From assembly GCA_019915015.1 (NCBI GenBank), contig JAHBBC010000002.1:1798001-1862000 (forward strand): a stretch of 64,000 nt of DNA, in the 5' to 3' direction. Source of the stretch: Auriscalpium vulgare. Taxonomy: Eukaryota > Basidiomycota > Agaricomycetes > Russulales > Auriscalpiaceae. A program made the position numbers and the translations under genes. The notes under the pieces are model-generated. The model was not told the origin of the DNA. It worked only from the letters and a program-made list of their open reading frames with translations, and did no database searches. Shown in pieces: positions 1-10,085 of the stretch (positions within the stretch are counted from its first letter, which is position 1; each line of letters begins with the position of its first letter).

Positions 1-2
1 GC

Positions 3-811
3 ATCGACGCGTACATGGCTGGCAAAGGGCCATCCCGTCCATACCCTGTCCTACCTCTCCGAGGTGTCTTCACATCGCGACAAGTAACTGCACAAACCCT
101 CCTTCACGTCGGTGTGCCGGTTTGGTGTCTGCGTCGGCTTTATACGTTCAGCAAGCGCACACAGATCGGGTTCTGTCTTGATCCTGTGAAATGGATTGGC
201 GCGTTCTCCAACACCATCAAGCGCACTCTGGGTGCAACCAAAGTGGTTGCTCCGACTTGGTCGCAATCCGCCATGCTGGACATGACTGCGTTGGGCTTCA
301 CCGAGCGGTTGAGACACTATTCCTCATTCAGCCGGCCTATTGTCCGCAAGCCAGCTCCAATTCTGCCCGACCTACCCCCAGTCACCGAGTATGATACACA
401 TGTCCCAGTCCCAGAAGACAGCACGATGGAGCCACCAATTGCATCAACATCAGGTAGGTTTGACATTGGATATGTGGTTGATATGATTCTCAACTAATAT
501 ATTAAATGCCAGGAAACACCTCACTACGCCATCCACCGCAAGATCACAAAGCGGCGCCGCACTCAGACGTGAGAAATACTGGACCGGTGCCAGCCAAGTT
601 ATCACAGCAAATGCAGGTACAGCGGGCTGACTGGCACCCAGAGGTTCATCCTGCGTGGGCTTCTGTCGAAAAGATTGTTCGCACCATCCCAGATCACGAT
701 GATGTGTCTCCAATGAGACAAGTATGGCAGGATCACGACGCCATTCATGAAGAGGAAGCAGATGACCCCACCCTGGAAGACGATGACAAGGACAACAAGA
801 TCACCGTCTAA
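3..811 (+). CDS. Hypothetical protein, 3' end (partial)
   Basis: The reading frame is open from the window edge, so the 5' part of this gene lies outside. A 59-nt intron at 454-512 (GTAGGT donor, CTAAT-like branch, CCAG acceptor) joins the first exon to a second in frame, ending with TAA at 809-811. The second exon is hydrophilic and ends in a strongly acidic tail rich in D and E. I recognise no catalytic motif. Segments such as TAQTLLHVGVPVWCLR resemble, from memory, hypothetical proteins that are repeated in Agaricomycete genomes, so this may be the tail of a dispersed, TE-associated gene; that link is an inference. It sits at the left edge of a repeat-rich block. Confidence 0.45.
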
Positions 812-829
812 GAGGTACCGCCCAGCACT

Positions 830-1270
830 ACGGCGACTGAGGACAGTCGATATTTCAGTTGGGGGGAGGATTAGACGGAGTTTCACGTGAAGGGAAGTAC
901 GAACGGGGGACAAGACGACGTGGTAAACCGAGTTCGCGAACCCTAGCGAAGCTCAAAGCGGACGGACGCCGACAGACGCAATAAGTTTAGGACAAGGCGA
1001 GTCTTGGGTCAAATCGGAGGGAGCGCGCGCAAGTGTGAATCAAGCAAGCGACTTTATTTGGGAGATATCAGGACAGCAAAATCTATGTACACAGCAAAGA
1101 AGTAGCGACGGATAGCGAACAACTATGAACATAGCGATAGCGAACAGATAGCAGGACAGCAAGACGCGGGAACACCCGACCAGGACGCGGCGCACGTCCC
1201 TACCTCGAGGCACTAAGACCCGCTGCTGTTGAAGCAGTGGGCGCCTCCTTTTGAAGAAACCTCGCGATTG
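830..1270. other. Intergenic, no gene seen
   Basis: No gene is visible here. There is a purine-rich stretch at about 858-872 (GGGGGGAGGATTAGA) just after the stop of the first gene. It could be a polypurine tract of a lost LTR element, but no LTR or pol gene supports this. Imperfect short tandem motifs of the type AGCGAACA/AGCAGGACAG occur at 1065-1170. Confidence 0.3.
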
Positions 1271-1271
1271 G

Positions 1272-2303
1272 CTAAGCGACGGGCTCGGGGGCAGCGGGAC
1301 CAGCCGCCGCAGTGGCCGGAGGCGTGCCGACATCCTGGAAGGAGGGGGCGGTGATGGTGGGCGAGGCAGCGCCAGGGGCATGGTCCGGCGCGGGGGGCGC
1401 AACAGCGGCGAGTGACGCGAAGGGAGCGGCAGGAGCAACCGGAGGTACCGGGGAAGGGAGGAGAGAAGAAGGGCTGGCGAGGGGCGCGACGTTGGCGCCG
1501 GGCAGCGGAAGGGAGGCGGCGATGATGACGGACGGGGACGCGAGCCTGGCCTGTCTGGCGCGGGAGAAGCGAGGCGTGGAGCGGGAGGAGGAGATGTGCG
1601 AGAGGCGCGCAGAACTGATCCGCTCGATGGCGCGAATCGAGGCCACGCTGATATCCTGGACCAGGAAGTCTGCGGGCTGGAGGTTGGCGAGGAGGCGGGA
1701 TCCTAATCCCCATGCGTCCAGCATCCCGCCCATACAGGTTGCCATCGCGGCCCAGCGCATGTTGAGGCGATCCAACACCAGTGGCCAGTCCGCCCAAATA
1801 TTGCGAAACGTGTCGAAGGCCTCAGAAATGGTGGTAAAGTCCCGTAACATATCCACCGAGTCCTCCGCGAGGCCTCCCAACAGGTAGCACACCACGCCCG
1901 TGGTGAGGCGGCCCGCGTAGGCACAAGAGGGGGGGGAGCTGGAGGCACCACGGACGTGGTAGGCCAGGGCGCGGCACACGGCGTCTTCGCGGGTAATAAC
2001 AAACATCCCATGGACGGCCCGGGCGTCGAAATCACGTAGGAGCCAACTCTGCATGCCCTGAGGACGCAGGGTGGGGAAGGCGCCATGCAACTCCGTGATT
2101 TCATGGAGGTAGGATTCGACAGAACCGTCCCCGAAGTAGTACACGGTCCAGAGCCCAGCCTCCACGATGGTGATCAAGACGTGGAGTTCCGCATCGGTAG
2201 CGTCGGCGGGGAAAGGGGAGAACATCTGGGACCACCGCGGGCTGACGCGCGCTGAGTCGGGGAGGGTACGCATGAGGGTGCCCTCGAAGCGCCACCGGTC
2301 CCT
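1272..2303 (-). pseudogene. TE-associated hypothetical protein, C-terminal part
   Basis: An uninterrupted 333-codon frame runs from an ATG at 2273 to the stop at 1272. The frame stays open upstream of that ATG into the inverted repeat, reading RDRWRFEGTLM, so the ATG is probably internal. The product has an ordered N-terminal two thirds and a C-terminal tail very rich in Ala and Pro. From memory it resembles the C-terminal half of a repetitive Agaricomycete hypothetical protein; the other half would be at 6588-8246. The two are separated by the terminal-inverted-repeat segment 2299-6555. No function can be assigned. I call it a pseudogene because the gene appears split, not because this part has stops. 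Confidence 0.45.
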
Positions 2304-2373
2304 GTAGTATAATAAGAAATAAGACCGATGACCATCGGTGTGCTAGTTTCGAGGATTGACCGATAAGGATATC

Positions 2374-3935
2374 ATTTTAAATGGGTCGGCGTAGGAGATA
2401 TTTAAAATGATTCCGACCGTAAAAATGTTGTGATCCTGTTGGCTCCGGAAAAATCGGCTAAAATCTGATAAAATGTTGGAAACATTCAGTCCGCTGATAT
2501 GCTATCACCCGGGACGGACCCTAGCGGGGCGTGCGGCGAGTGCCTCACAGGACAACAACCACCAACACTGCCTCCTATACGTCGCGATCCAGTCCGGGTG
2601 ACTAGACTTGCTGAGGGGGAAGGTGTTCGTGTCGCTGTTGCGCTTCGTGCCCTCCCCGCGGTCATGCGGGGCCACCTCCCACCGCCTAAACACCCAACTA
2701 AACACTCACCTGCCTGGGGATGCCCTCTACGGGATCCTCCTCCGAGTGCTTCGCACCCGTGTGCGAAGCGTCCGCCTATGGGCCGTCGCACCCCCCTCTT
2801 GCCTGTCCGCCTGCCTACCTGTTCCCACATCGGTGGGGTCCTGCCTTCCTAAGTCTGGTAGCGCCTCAGGCTACAGTTTCTGTGAGGTAAAGGGTGTGGG
2901 TGGCTTGCGCCGCCCACAGGTTGATTGGGTTGCTACGTCTCGCGCAGCTCCTTAAGTAGTGTCTCTACCTACGTCGCTAAGCCCTCCCGATCTAGCCCAT
3001 TCCGGTGATCCGTTCCGTCGCCAGTCCCGGTTGCTCCTGGGTCGCCGGACCACGTTCCCATCACCCACGCTCCCGCGACCCTGCGCCTCGCATGCTGCTT
3101 CCCCGTCTCGCGACGAACATATAAATAATGAATATATACATTGAATGCAGCTTCCCTGAGGCTTCAAAGGAGAAGATGGTAAATGGGGAAAGTAGTGGTA
3201 GACAGTGATGTTATTTTCACTGTGCATCTATGGCAGTCAGAACATGCCAAATGTATTCATAAGGAGTCCAAATATGTATATCGATGTTATTTCAATAGCA
3301 TAGATACTAAAGAAATTGTGTTTGAGAAGAATTGAGGGGGGGCTTGGGTCATGGAAAAATACTATAAGTCTTGAAGTGTTGAGAGCTATCTGTGTACAAA
3401 GTTTGGTTGCTTAGGTAAAGAAGATCATGCCTGCAGGATATTCTGTATCAGATACTTTCCTGGTTTGTGGTTCCGTCCAGCTCGCATTTGAATAGAATGG
3501 GCTTCAAGCAGTTTGTATATATGGACTACATGTAAGTCTACATCATACATGCACTGTATGGTTGTCAATGGGTTTTCCCAGGGCCTACAGAAAGGATTAT
3601 ATACCAGCGCAAATGATTAAAAATAGCATTTCTTGGGACCGTGGGAATATGTTGACGCGTGAGAAGAGATATCGGCTAGACACCGACGCCCCCAAATATA
3701 CTCCGATTTCTCCGTATTATTCCCTATTTTTCCAAGCCCTACGGGCAGCTATTCGTAGTACTGGTAATCATTTTAAATGATTTATTTCCGTCCCGTACCC
3801 GTGGGAACCGACGCGGACTGAATTTTTTCAATATTTTATCAGATTTTAGCCTATTTTTCCGTAGCCAATAGGATCACAACATTTTTACCGTCGGAATCAT
3901 TTTAAATATCTCCTACGCCGACCCATTTAAACTTG
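2374..3935. repeat. Nested unit with about 115-bp inverted repeats
   Basis: The sequence 2374-2495 recurs in inverted orientation at about 3818-3935. The shared core covers ATTTTAAATGGGTCGGCG, then TAAAAATGTTGTGATCC, then CAGTCCGC. The arms differ by scattered substitutions only. Between them are about 650 bp of GC-rich sequence (2500-3120) and an AT-rich part (3120-3800) with no recognisable gene. The structure looks like a foldback or MITE-like element nested in the larger inverted-repeat segment. Confidence 0.5.
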
Positions 3936-4667
3936 GTGGGAAATGGCCAGTGCAAGCATGGCAGTACAATTACTCTTAATTATTAAGGGGGCAGGGGGGA
4001 GAGGGGCTTGGCCATTAAATATACCCAAGCAAAATTGCTGACAGTCTAGGCTTGGGGATTGTCTCTATCACTGGGTGGTAGCTCAACATCCTGCATGCTC
4101 CGATGCACTAGGTGATTGGAGGTGAGTGTTGCAATGTTGTGACATTGTGATTATTCTTCCGGTAAGAATGCTCCGGAATGGTGGTCAGAATCCTGAGGCA
4201 ATAATCGGGACATTGATAAAAATACAAAACAATCGGGATCAGAACGATGCAGTGTGAGTACAAGAACTGAGGTGAACAATGGTCAGAGGACAGTGGTGCG
4301 ACTGCAGAGGAATACAGATGTCACAGTGACTGGAGTGGCATCGTGCATACATTCTGATGACAATCTCAACAGTAAACATGTCTGATGGAATTCCGACGCG
4401 TTGTGACAGCTGTGGGAGGTGCTGTGCTCGAGGTCACATGGTGGCAGTTGGAACAACGAGCAAGTGGTCGGATGACTGTGTGTGCTGCGTGCGACAGCGT
4501 CGCTGGCGCGAGTGTGGTGTTCAAGGTATGATTCCGATTGCGTGACTGCTCTGCAAGACTCCAATCTTGTGAGCGGTTGGAAGAACTAATCAGGTGGTCG
4601 GAGCACTGCTGTGCGATGCTGCGATCTTCAGAATTGTGTGTCTGTCGACTTGATGAAAGTGCGAAAA

Positions 4668-5100
4668 TTCTGTAATGATTGCCTCGCAGCATGGAGCGAT
4701 GTGTATCAGCGCCGTCACCGTTGTGCTGACGCGCCACACAACATCGACAATGTGTATCTTGGCTTCCACTATGCCTATGGAGGCGGTTCCGGGCTCAATC
4801 AAGGGCTTGGATGTCATGTATTCCTAAGATGCCCAAGAGTTTATCTGATGCTGTATTTCACGGCAAAAGAGTTCTATTTCATTTTCACATGTATGTAATT
4901 TCTATCCACAGTAGCACCATAGAATTGCATGTATATGTGAATCAGTCATGATAGTATACATCACTATCTCGATTGAGCCCAGAACCACCTCCACAGGTGT
5001 AGTAGAAGCTGAGATACATGTTGTCAATGTCTCATGGCACGTCAGCACGACAGCAACAACGCGTCACATGTTGTGGGAAGCAGCGGCGATGTGTAAGCGT
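4668..5100. repeat. Inverted duplication (about 130-bp arms)
   Basis: The reverse complement of about 4670-4800 matches 4973-5100. Translated from each arm the sequences read IEPGTASIGIVEAKIHIV and IEPRTTSTGVVEAEIHVV, so the arms diverged by substitutions that largely keep the frame. No intact gene encloses them. The arms could fold into a long hairpin with a loop of about 170 nt. Confidence 0.45.
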
Positions 5101-5344
5101 TGGAGTCAAGAGCGAAGCCACGGCACCTGGTGGCGCCGCAGCCGACGGGTCGAAGACCTCTGAACTCTTTTTTTCAGTGATTCTCATCCATTTTGCAAAT
5201 CACAACAATTGTAGCTTTATATATATATATCTTTTCCCAAAGTACCAAAGAAGGGGAAAGAAATTGATGCAAAGAGCAAACTGTCTTGTAGGGCAGGAGA
5301 TGATAGAAGGTCAACAACTACTGTACATATCCTACAAAGCTAAA

Positions 5345-5735
5345 TGGCCTTGTAGTGTAGTGGTCAATACTATTGGTTGATATAAAGAACCAAGAGGTTG
5401 TAGGTTCAATTCTCCCTCTGTGCGACTTTTTAATAATATAATTATTCTGCCCGGGTATTGTAGTAGCCGGGTTTGTGCACCAGTTGAAAGTGCCGGTTGA
5501 TGCGTCATGGTGCGTGTTTGGCCTACCCGTGGGAAGATTTTACCTAAAATGGAAATCATGCAGTATTTTTTGCTGACTCGAGAACAATTGAAAACATGTT
5601 CATATTGTTGCTGGTTAGCTTGCAAAACGCAAAATACTTGCAGACATGAGTGTCTTTGGAAGTGAGAAGGTGTTGAAAAGCATTGGGCAGGAGCTACTTA
5701 GCTAAAAATTGCTCAATTACCGGGTAACCGGGTAC
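5345..5735 (+). repeat. tRNA-derived SINE-like element, copy 1
   Basis: The 5' head contains a pol III A-box-like sequence (TTGTAGTGTAGTGGTCAAT, 5350-5368) and a B-box-like sequence (GGTTCAATTCT, 5403-5413) at tRNA-like spacing. It is followed by a body shared with the element at 33427-33948. That body includes the motif GCAAAACGCAAAATACT and the stretch AGCTACTTAGCTAA. After about 5735 the sequence differs from the other copy, so this copy is 3'-incomplete or interrupted. Similarity and promoter boxes are seen directly; the SINE assignment is inferred from them. Confidence 0.6.
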
Positions 5736-5934
5736 TTTATCCCCGGGATTAGTAAGCAATGACTCATTGACCGGCAAAAATCCCAGTCTGCCTGATTCAA
5801 CTGCGTCATTTTCCCACGCTTGTTGAGGAATTATATCATTGGCTATTCACATGATCAACATCCTCTCAACACTTCTGGTATATATAATGCATGGTAGTTA
5901 GCAACTAGAGCCCTCCCAATTGCCAACCTCACCA

Positions 5935-6287
5935 TTGTCACCCCGTGGGAACATGTTACCAAAAAGGGAAGTTAGAAGGCCTTCTCTTCTGACCTGAGAA
6001 CAATTGGTATCATGTGTATATCAATGCTAATTAGCTTGGAAAATGCAAAATACTCGCAGACACGAGTGTCTTTTGCAGTGCAAAGGTGTGTAAATCACAG
6101 GGCAGGCAGGAGCTACTTAGCTAAGAATTACAGAATTAGGCAGATGGGACGACACAACTTGACTTTAGTCCAAGCTTTGGGACATATCTCCTAGAGCATT
6201 CTTTCTAATGCATGCATTTCGCCTGGCTGATGGAGGAAATAAATGATTAGGAGGAATCATAATTAAGAGTACTCGTAATGGGAACCA
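5935..6287 (+). repeat. SINE-like element, 5'-truncated copy 2
   Basis: This repeats the body of the SINE family (GTGGGAACATGTTACC, then GAGAACAATTGGTATC, then CAAAATACTCGCAGACACG, then TTAGCTAAGAATTAC). It ends with a diverged form of the family's 3' terminus, AATTAAGAGTACTCGTAA, at about 6258-6276. The tRNA-like head is absent, as expected for 5' truncation on reverse transcription. Confidence 0.55.
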
Positions 6288-6299
6288 TGCTAGTGCTAT

Positions 6300-6480
6300 A
6301 GTTGAAGTGTGAGGATCCTGCAAGGTGCGGCAGGACCTGCTTAGCTAAGAATTACTGAAAAAGGCAGTTGGGACGACACGACTTGACCGTGGGATCTATT
6401 TCCTAAAGCGACTTATAATGTGTTCACGTTTTGGCCTGACTTGGTTGAAGAAAGAAACGATTAAGAGTAATCGTAAATGA
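6300..6480 (+). repeat. SINE-like element, 5'-truncated copy 3
   Basis: Only the 3' part of the SINE family is present: TTAGCTAAGAATTACTGAA, then GGGACGACACGACTTGACCG, then TTTGGCCTGACTTGG. It ends in AACGATTAAGAGTAATCGTAA at about 6459-6479, the same terminus as the copy at 33427-33948. Confidence 0.55.
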
Positions 6481-6587
6481 TATCCTTATCGGTCAATCCT
6501 CGAAACTAGCACACCGATAGTCATCGGTCTTATTTCTTATTACCCTACAGGGACGCCTGTGCTTAGCGCAACGGTTCTCCGGTCGAT

Positions 6588-8246
6588 TCAGGCGCTTGGC
6601 GCCAGCAACGGAGGGTCCTCGTCTCCCCCGGTCATGGCCACGTTGAGTGCAACGGCCTGTGGGTTCCCGGATGCTGTCGAGCTACCGTCAACCACGACCG
6701 GTTCGTCAATGACGATGGGAGTACCGTGAGGATCGTCTAGATCACTTTCAGATCCCGTCTCCGTGTATTCATGCGATCCATTGTCATACCGCTCGTCGTT
6801 CAGCGCAGAGAATGTGAAATGCGACACGGCAGCCGCTTTGTGGTCGGCGAATCCAGCCCACGCAAGGTGTTTTACCACTGCTTGCTCGGTGACCGGTGTG
6901 TTTAGCGCGAAGTCGGGATTTGATCCAACAGGCGCGACGGTGACTCCATACTGCTCGCGCAGTCGTTGGTAGTTTTCCATCGTCTGGATGACCGAGGCAG
7001 CGCTCAGTACGAACACGTCACGCACCTCTCTGCGCCTCATCCGGTCTTCCCGGTACCCCTCGTGCACCATTCGCGCCAGTCGCAGATACGACAGGACGTC
7101 GTCCATCGGTGCAACATTCTGCCCCCCTGGTAGCCCGCGTAGCTTGAACCCAGGGTATCGTTGCAAGTAAGCGTACCATTTTTTCCCGCTCTCCCTCAAT
7201 TGGGGTGCAGTAGCTTCTTCATTTCTGCGCCATCTTTGGCCCACTGCGATCGTCTGTACTGTCTGACCACTAACCAATGGCTCGCAGTTCGATTGAGATG
7301 GAAGACGGCACACGCCTCCTTGCACCACATGCCCAGGATGCGGAGTGCCTCTGTATTTCCCGGAGTCTTGACCTCCTCCATTTTGCGGCGGATCTCGTCC
7401 TCGCTGGGAAATGTACTATCCTGCGAGTCACTGGTCCCCCCCCCCCCCCCCCCCCTGAAGACGGGGCCGGTACAGTGGGCTCGTCCGTCGGGTTTTGGGC
7501 GCCCTCCGGTTCAGCCAAGAACGTGTTGATCTCAGCATCCGCGGTTGTGCAGCGTGCAGTTGATGCTGCGCGACGACCAGGCTGTGATTGTGCGGTTCCC
7601 CGCGTTGTCGTAGCAGCGCGTGTCAACACTCGCGGTCCAGTAGGTAGGCCGCGCGCCGGTCCGTCGTTATTCGGCGCTGTACGGCTCGTCGCCCCGTGTG
7701 GCGCCATGTGTGGGGCGTGCTGCGGCAGCGGTGTGCGTCCCTGCATGTGCTGCTGCGGCGGCGCGCCCCCATGTTCGGGCCTGTCAACAAGCCCGGGGCC
7801 ATCATACGGGGCCTCCCATGGCCGGCCGCTCCAGTCGGGCGCACGCGACAATGACGCCCAATTGTTGTCCATTGTGTGTGAGCCTGACGTATACGTGTTC
7901 GGCTGCCAGTCAGCAGCCCAGTTGGCCGCTCCGCCCCCGCCGCCGATTGCGAATGGCGGATTGTCGTATGGTAGCCATGTGGTACCGTCGGGCCAAACCA
8001 CAGGCTGATTGCCATGCGGTGCGTACATCCCAGGGGGTGCGTAATATTCGCTGGCCGGCATGAATGCCCCCATCGGCGGCGCATGCATTGCAGGGGTAGG
8101 CCCCGTGAACGCCCCTGGATGCCCATGTCCCTGGTGTGGCATACCTGCATGACTGTGGTCTTGTTGTCCGTTGGAGCGGCTGCGTTGGCAGGAACAGGGC
8201 GCGTGACAGTGCCGTTGAAGTGACCCCACTTGTCCTTTGCAGCCAC
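6588..8246 (-). pseudogene. TE-associated hypothetical protein, N-terminal part, frameshifted
   Basis: The coding potential is split over frames. A Pro/Gly/His-rich N-terminal region (about 8229-7456) runs into a 20-nt G homopolymer (7436-7455 on the plus strand as C). The plausible continuation after it is in another frame (EDEIRRKMEEVK, then RILGMWCKEACAVFHLNRTA). A second shift near 7200 is needed to reach the downstream frame (SGKKWYAYLQRYPGF onward), which ends at 6588. The middle part, with a WLVVRQYRRSQW-like segment, resembles from memory repetitive Agaricomycete hypothetical proteins. The C-terminal half appears to be the frame at 1272-2303, beyond the inserted inverted-repeat segment. 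No function is recognised. Confidence 0.45.
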
Positions 8247-8249
8247 AGC

Positions 8250-9150
8250 AACCTCGAAAAGGGTCGACCAGATGGCCCAGTTGTAGCCCTTAGCGTCAAG
8301 CTTCGGGATCGCGGATGGGAGGGAGTGTCGAGCTCAACGCCGCACCGGCATCTTCTGGGTACTGTACAGTACGTACGAACCTTATTCCGTGGACATGTAG
8401 CTAGCTCTTTTGCTACAATATCCCTTACGGATTACGCCCAGCTTCGTATACGCTATCCGGTGCTAATTCGAACATCCTTCGTTGTCCCTCGTCGTCCTTG
8501 TGCGCGGAGCCAATCCTCGACAGGGAGTCGATGGCAACGGCGGACATGGTAACGAAGTGGCAGCAAGATAGCAGAGGCTAGGCGGGGCCCAATAACCTGT
8601 AGAATGAGACGAAGTCGTGCGCGCTAGACAAACATAGCAGTCTCAGTCTCTTGCACGACATGTGTGGAAAGCCTGAGGGAAGACGAAGAATATTGTAGAG
8701 TATTTATACTGCGAGTACGGGGAATATTGGCAAGCTTATCGTACGAGCTAGATAGCAGTCGCAAGGGTAAATGAATAGAAGGCTGTGCAAAGGGGATCAT
8801 CATAAGGTAAAAAGTGTATCTGTTCAAGGCTGAAAGCACGAGGCTACGAAGGTGTCCGAACATCGAAGAAGAAATATATAAAGTCGATCGCGGAGAGAGT
8901 CCAAAGTCCGAGCGAGGCGCCGCGGCGCGCTTGCATAATCCAACAAATGGGACGGCGCCACGGCGGGACGGCGCCACGGCGGGACGTCGCACGTGGGAGC
9001 GTCGACGTGTGAGGAGGTCGCGAGGGCAGCCTGGCGGGTGAAGCGGCGGGGCGCAGACGCGGTGGAGAGGCAGCGGTAGCACGGGACAACGTCGCCCGCA
9101 GGAACGTCGACGTGCGGCTGCACGCAAGCGCAGCCTGGCGGGCGATGCGT
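8250..9150. other. Intergenic, low-complexity GC-rich stretch, no gene seen
   Basis: No supported gene. The part 8940-9140 has imperfect tandem motifs of the type CGGCGCCACGGCGGGACG and repeated GTCGACGTG words. It looks like decayed duplicated sequence. Confidence 0.3.
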
Positions 9151-9769
9151 CGGAACACAGAAGTACGTCCAGAGTGACCAAAATGACTCAACCCGCACAC
9201 GGCAGCGCGTGTATGCGTGTTAGCATCAGTGCAGAAAGACAGGTTGTGGTGGTACAGACATACGGACGAGAAGGCTGATATTTTCTTGATGCCCTCTTCG
9301 TAGTTTGTGATTTGTTTCCCGGCGCGCGCTGTTGTCGGAAACAGAAGACCCAGCTGCGCAACGCAACGTGAGCACACAGATCAAAGATCAAGACACAGCT
9401 GCAAGCTGCGTACATATTTCTGAACGGGTGTGGGGGTTGTGCAGCGGCAATCGATGGGGCCGGGGTCTTCTCCTTTGCTGCACCGTGTTCGCCATCTGAC
9501 AGCGAGGTGGAGAAGTGTTTGGAGGACACGCGAGGGCGGAGTGTGGGCGCGGGCGCGGCTGGTGTAGACGCGGCAGTGGTCATATTGGAGGAATCGGTGT
9601 CCTTGTCTTTGTTAGCGAGAAAGCGGTATTGAGTGGAAGACGAGCTCGAGAACTAGCCGGACATATGCGAGTGCACGGAGTATGAGCTTGGCGGATGAGC
9701 TGCATTGTTCAATTTGTTGACCAGGGGTGGGCTGGTGCACGTGGACGTGGGCAATAGTGAGCTCCGTGG
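9150..9769 (-). pseudogene. eIF4E pseudogene (5' part duplicated from the gene at 37129-38177)
   Basis: This is a near-identical copy of the promoter, exon 1, intron 1, exon 2, intron 2 and first bases of exon 3 of the eIF4E gene at 37.1-38.2 kb. It breaks off after about 26 nt of exon 3. Disabling changes are visible: the start reads Met-Ser-Gly and then TAG where the gene has a Tyr codon. One A is also lost in the GNKITN-encoding stretch, giving a frameshift, and a Trp codon became Cys in WVFWFRQQ. The homologous promoter copy runs to 9778 and is then interrupted by the MULE; the remainder resumes at 17387. Confidence 0.8.
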
Positions 9770-10085
9770 GCTGGAAAAGAGTATATACCTGAGTAGTACA
9801 AGTACAACTCTCACTTCAGGCACACAGAGAGTTGTACTGACTGACATAAGCGCGTCCGGCGGCAGAACCGCGGCCACGGACCCACAAATCCGAGACTGTT
9901 CCTGACCGTACGGTATGTACGGCCACACGCTCCTTCGCTCCGTCCACACATCTCAACGGCCATGCTCTCTGGCCTCTTGTCTGTAGACACAATGCAATCT
10001 TTTGTTGCACAGTTCCCTTATAAAATGCGTGTCATTTTCCCTCAGTGCCTCGAGTTTCATTTTCGCTCTCTGTCGCTCATCCAGA

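Larger units (their letters stand above)
2299..6555. mobile_element. 4.25-kb segment with about 80-bp terminal inverted repeats
   Basis: Both ends carry the same sequence in inverted orientation: left 2299-2380 starts GTCCCTGTAGTATAATAAG, and right 6475-6555 ends CTTATTACCCTACAGGGAC. The arms are nearly identical over about 80 bp and contain the small palindrome CCGATGACCATCGG. No transposase is recognisable inside, so it would be a non-autonomous or composite element. I see no convincing target-site duplication: the flanks are GCCACCG and GCCTGTG. The interior contains a second inverted-repeat unit, an inverted duplication, and several SINE-like copies. It appears to interrupt a gene whose halves lie at 1272-2303 and 6588-8246. 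AT content is clearly higher than in the surrounding sequence. Confidence 0.55.

Noticed and set aside
845..880. Polypurine tract of an LTR retrotransposon
   Set aside because: No LTR, primer-binding site or pol coding sequence was found nearby; a G/A-rich run alone is not enough.
2500..3130. 3' end of a LINE retrotransposon
   Set aside because: GC-rich sequence followed by an AT-rich tail suggested it, but no reverse transcriptase or zinc-knuckle motif is readable.
5345..5430. Functional tRNA gene
   Set aside because: A- and B-box-like sequences are present but no proper cloverleaf could be formed, and the body is shared with dispersed repeats, so it is a SINE head.
6556..6570. Target-site duplication for the 2299-6555 segment
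   Set aside because: The flanks GCCACCG and GCCTGTG share only a few bases and do not form a credible direct repeat.
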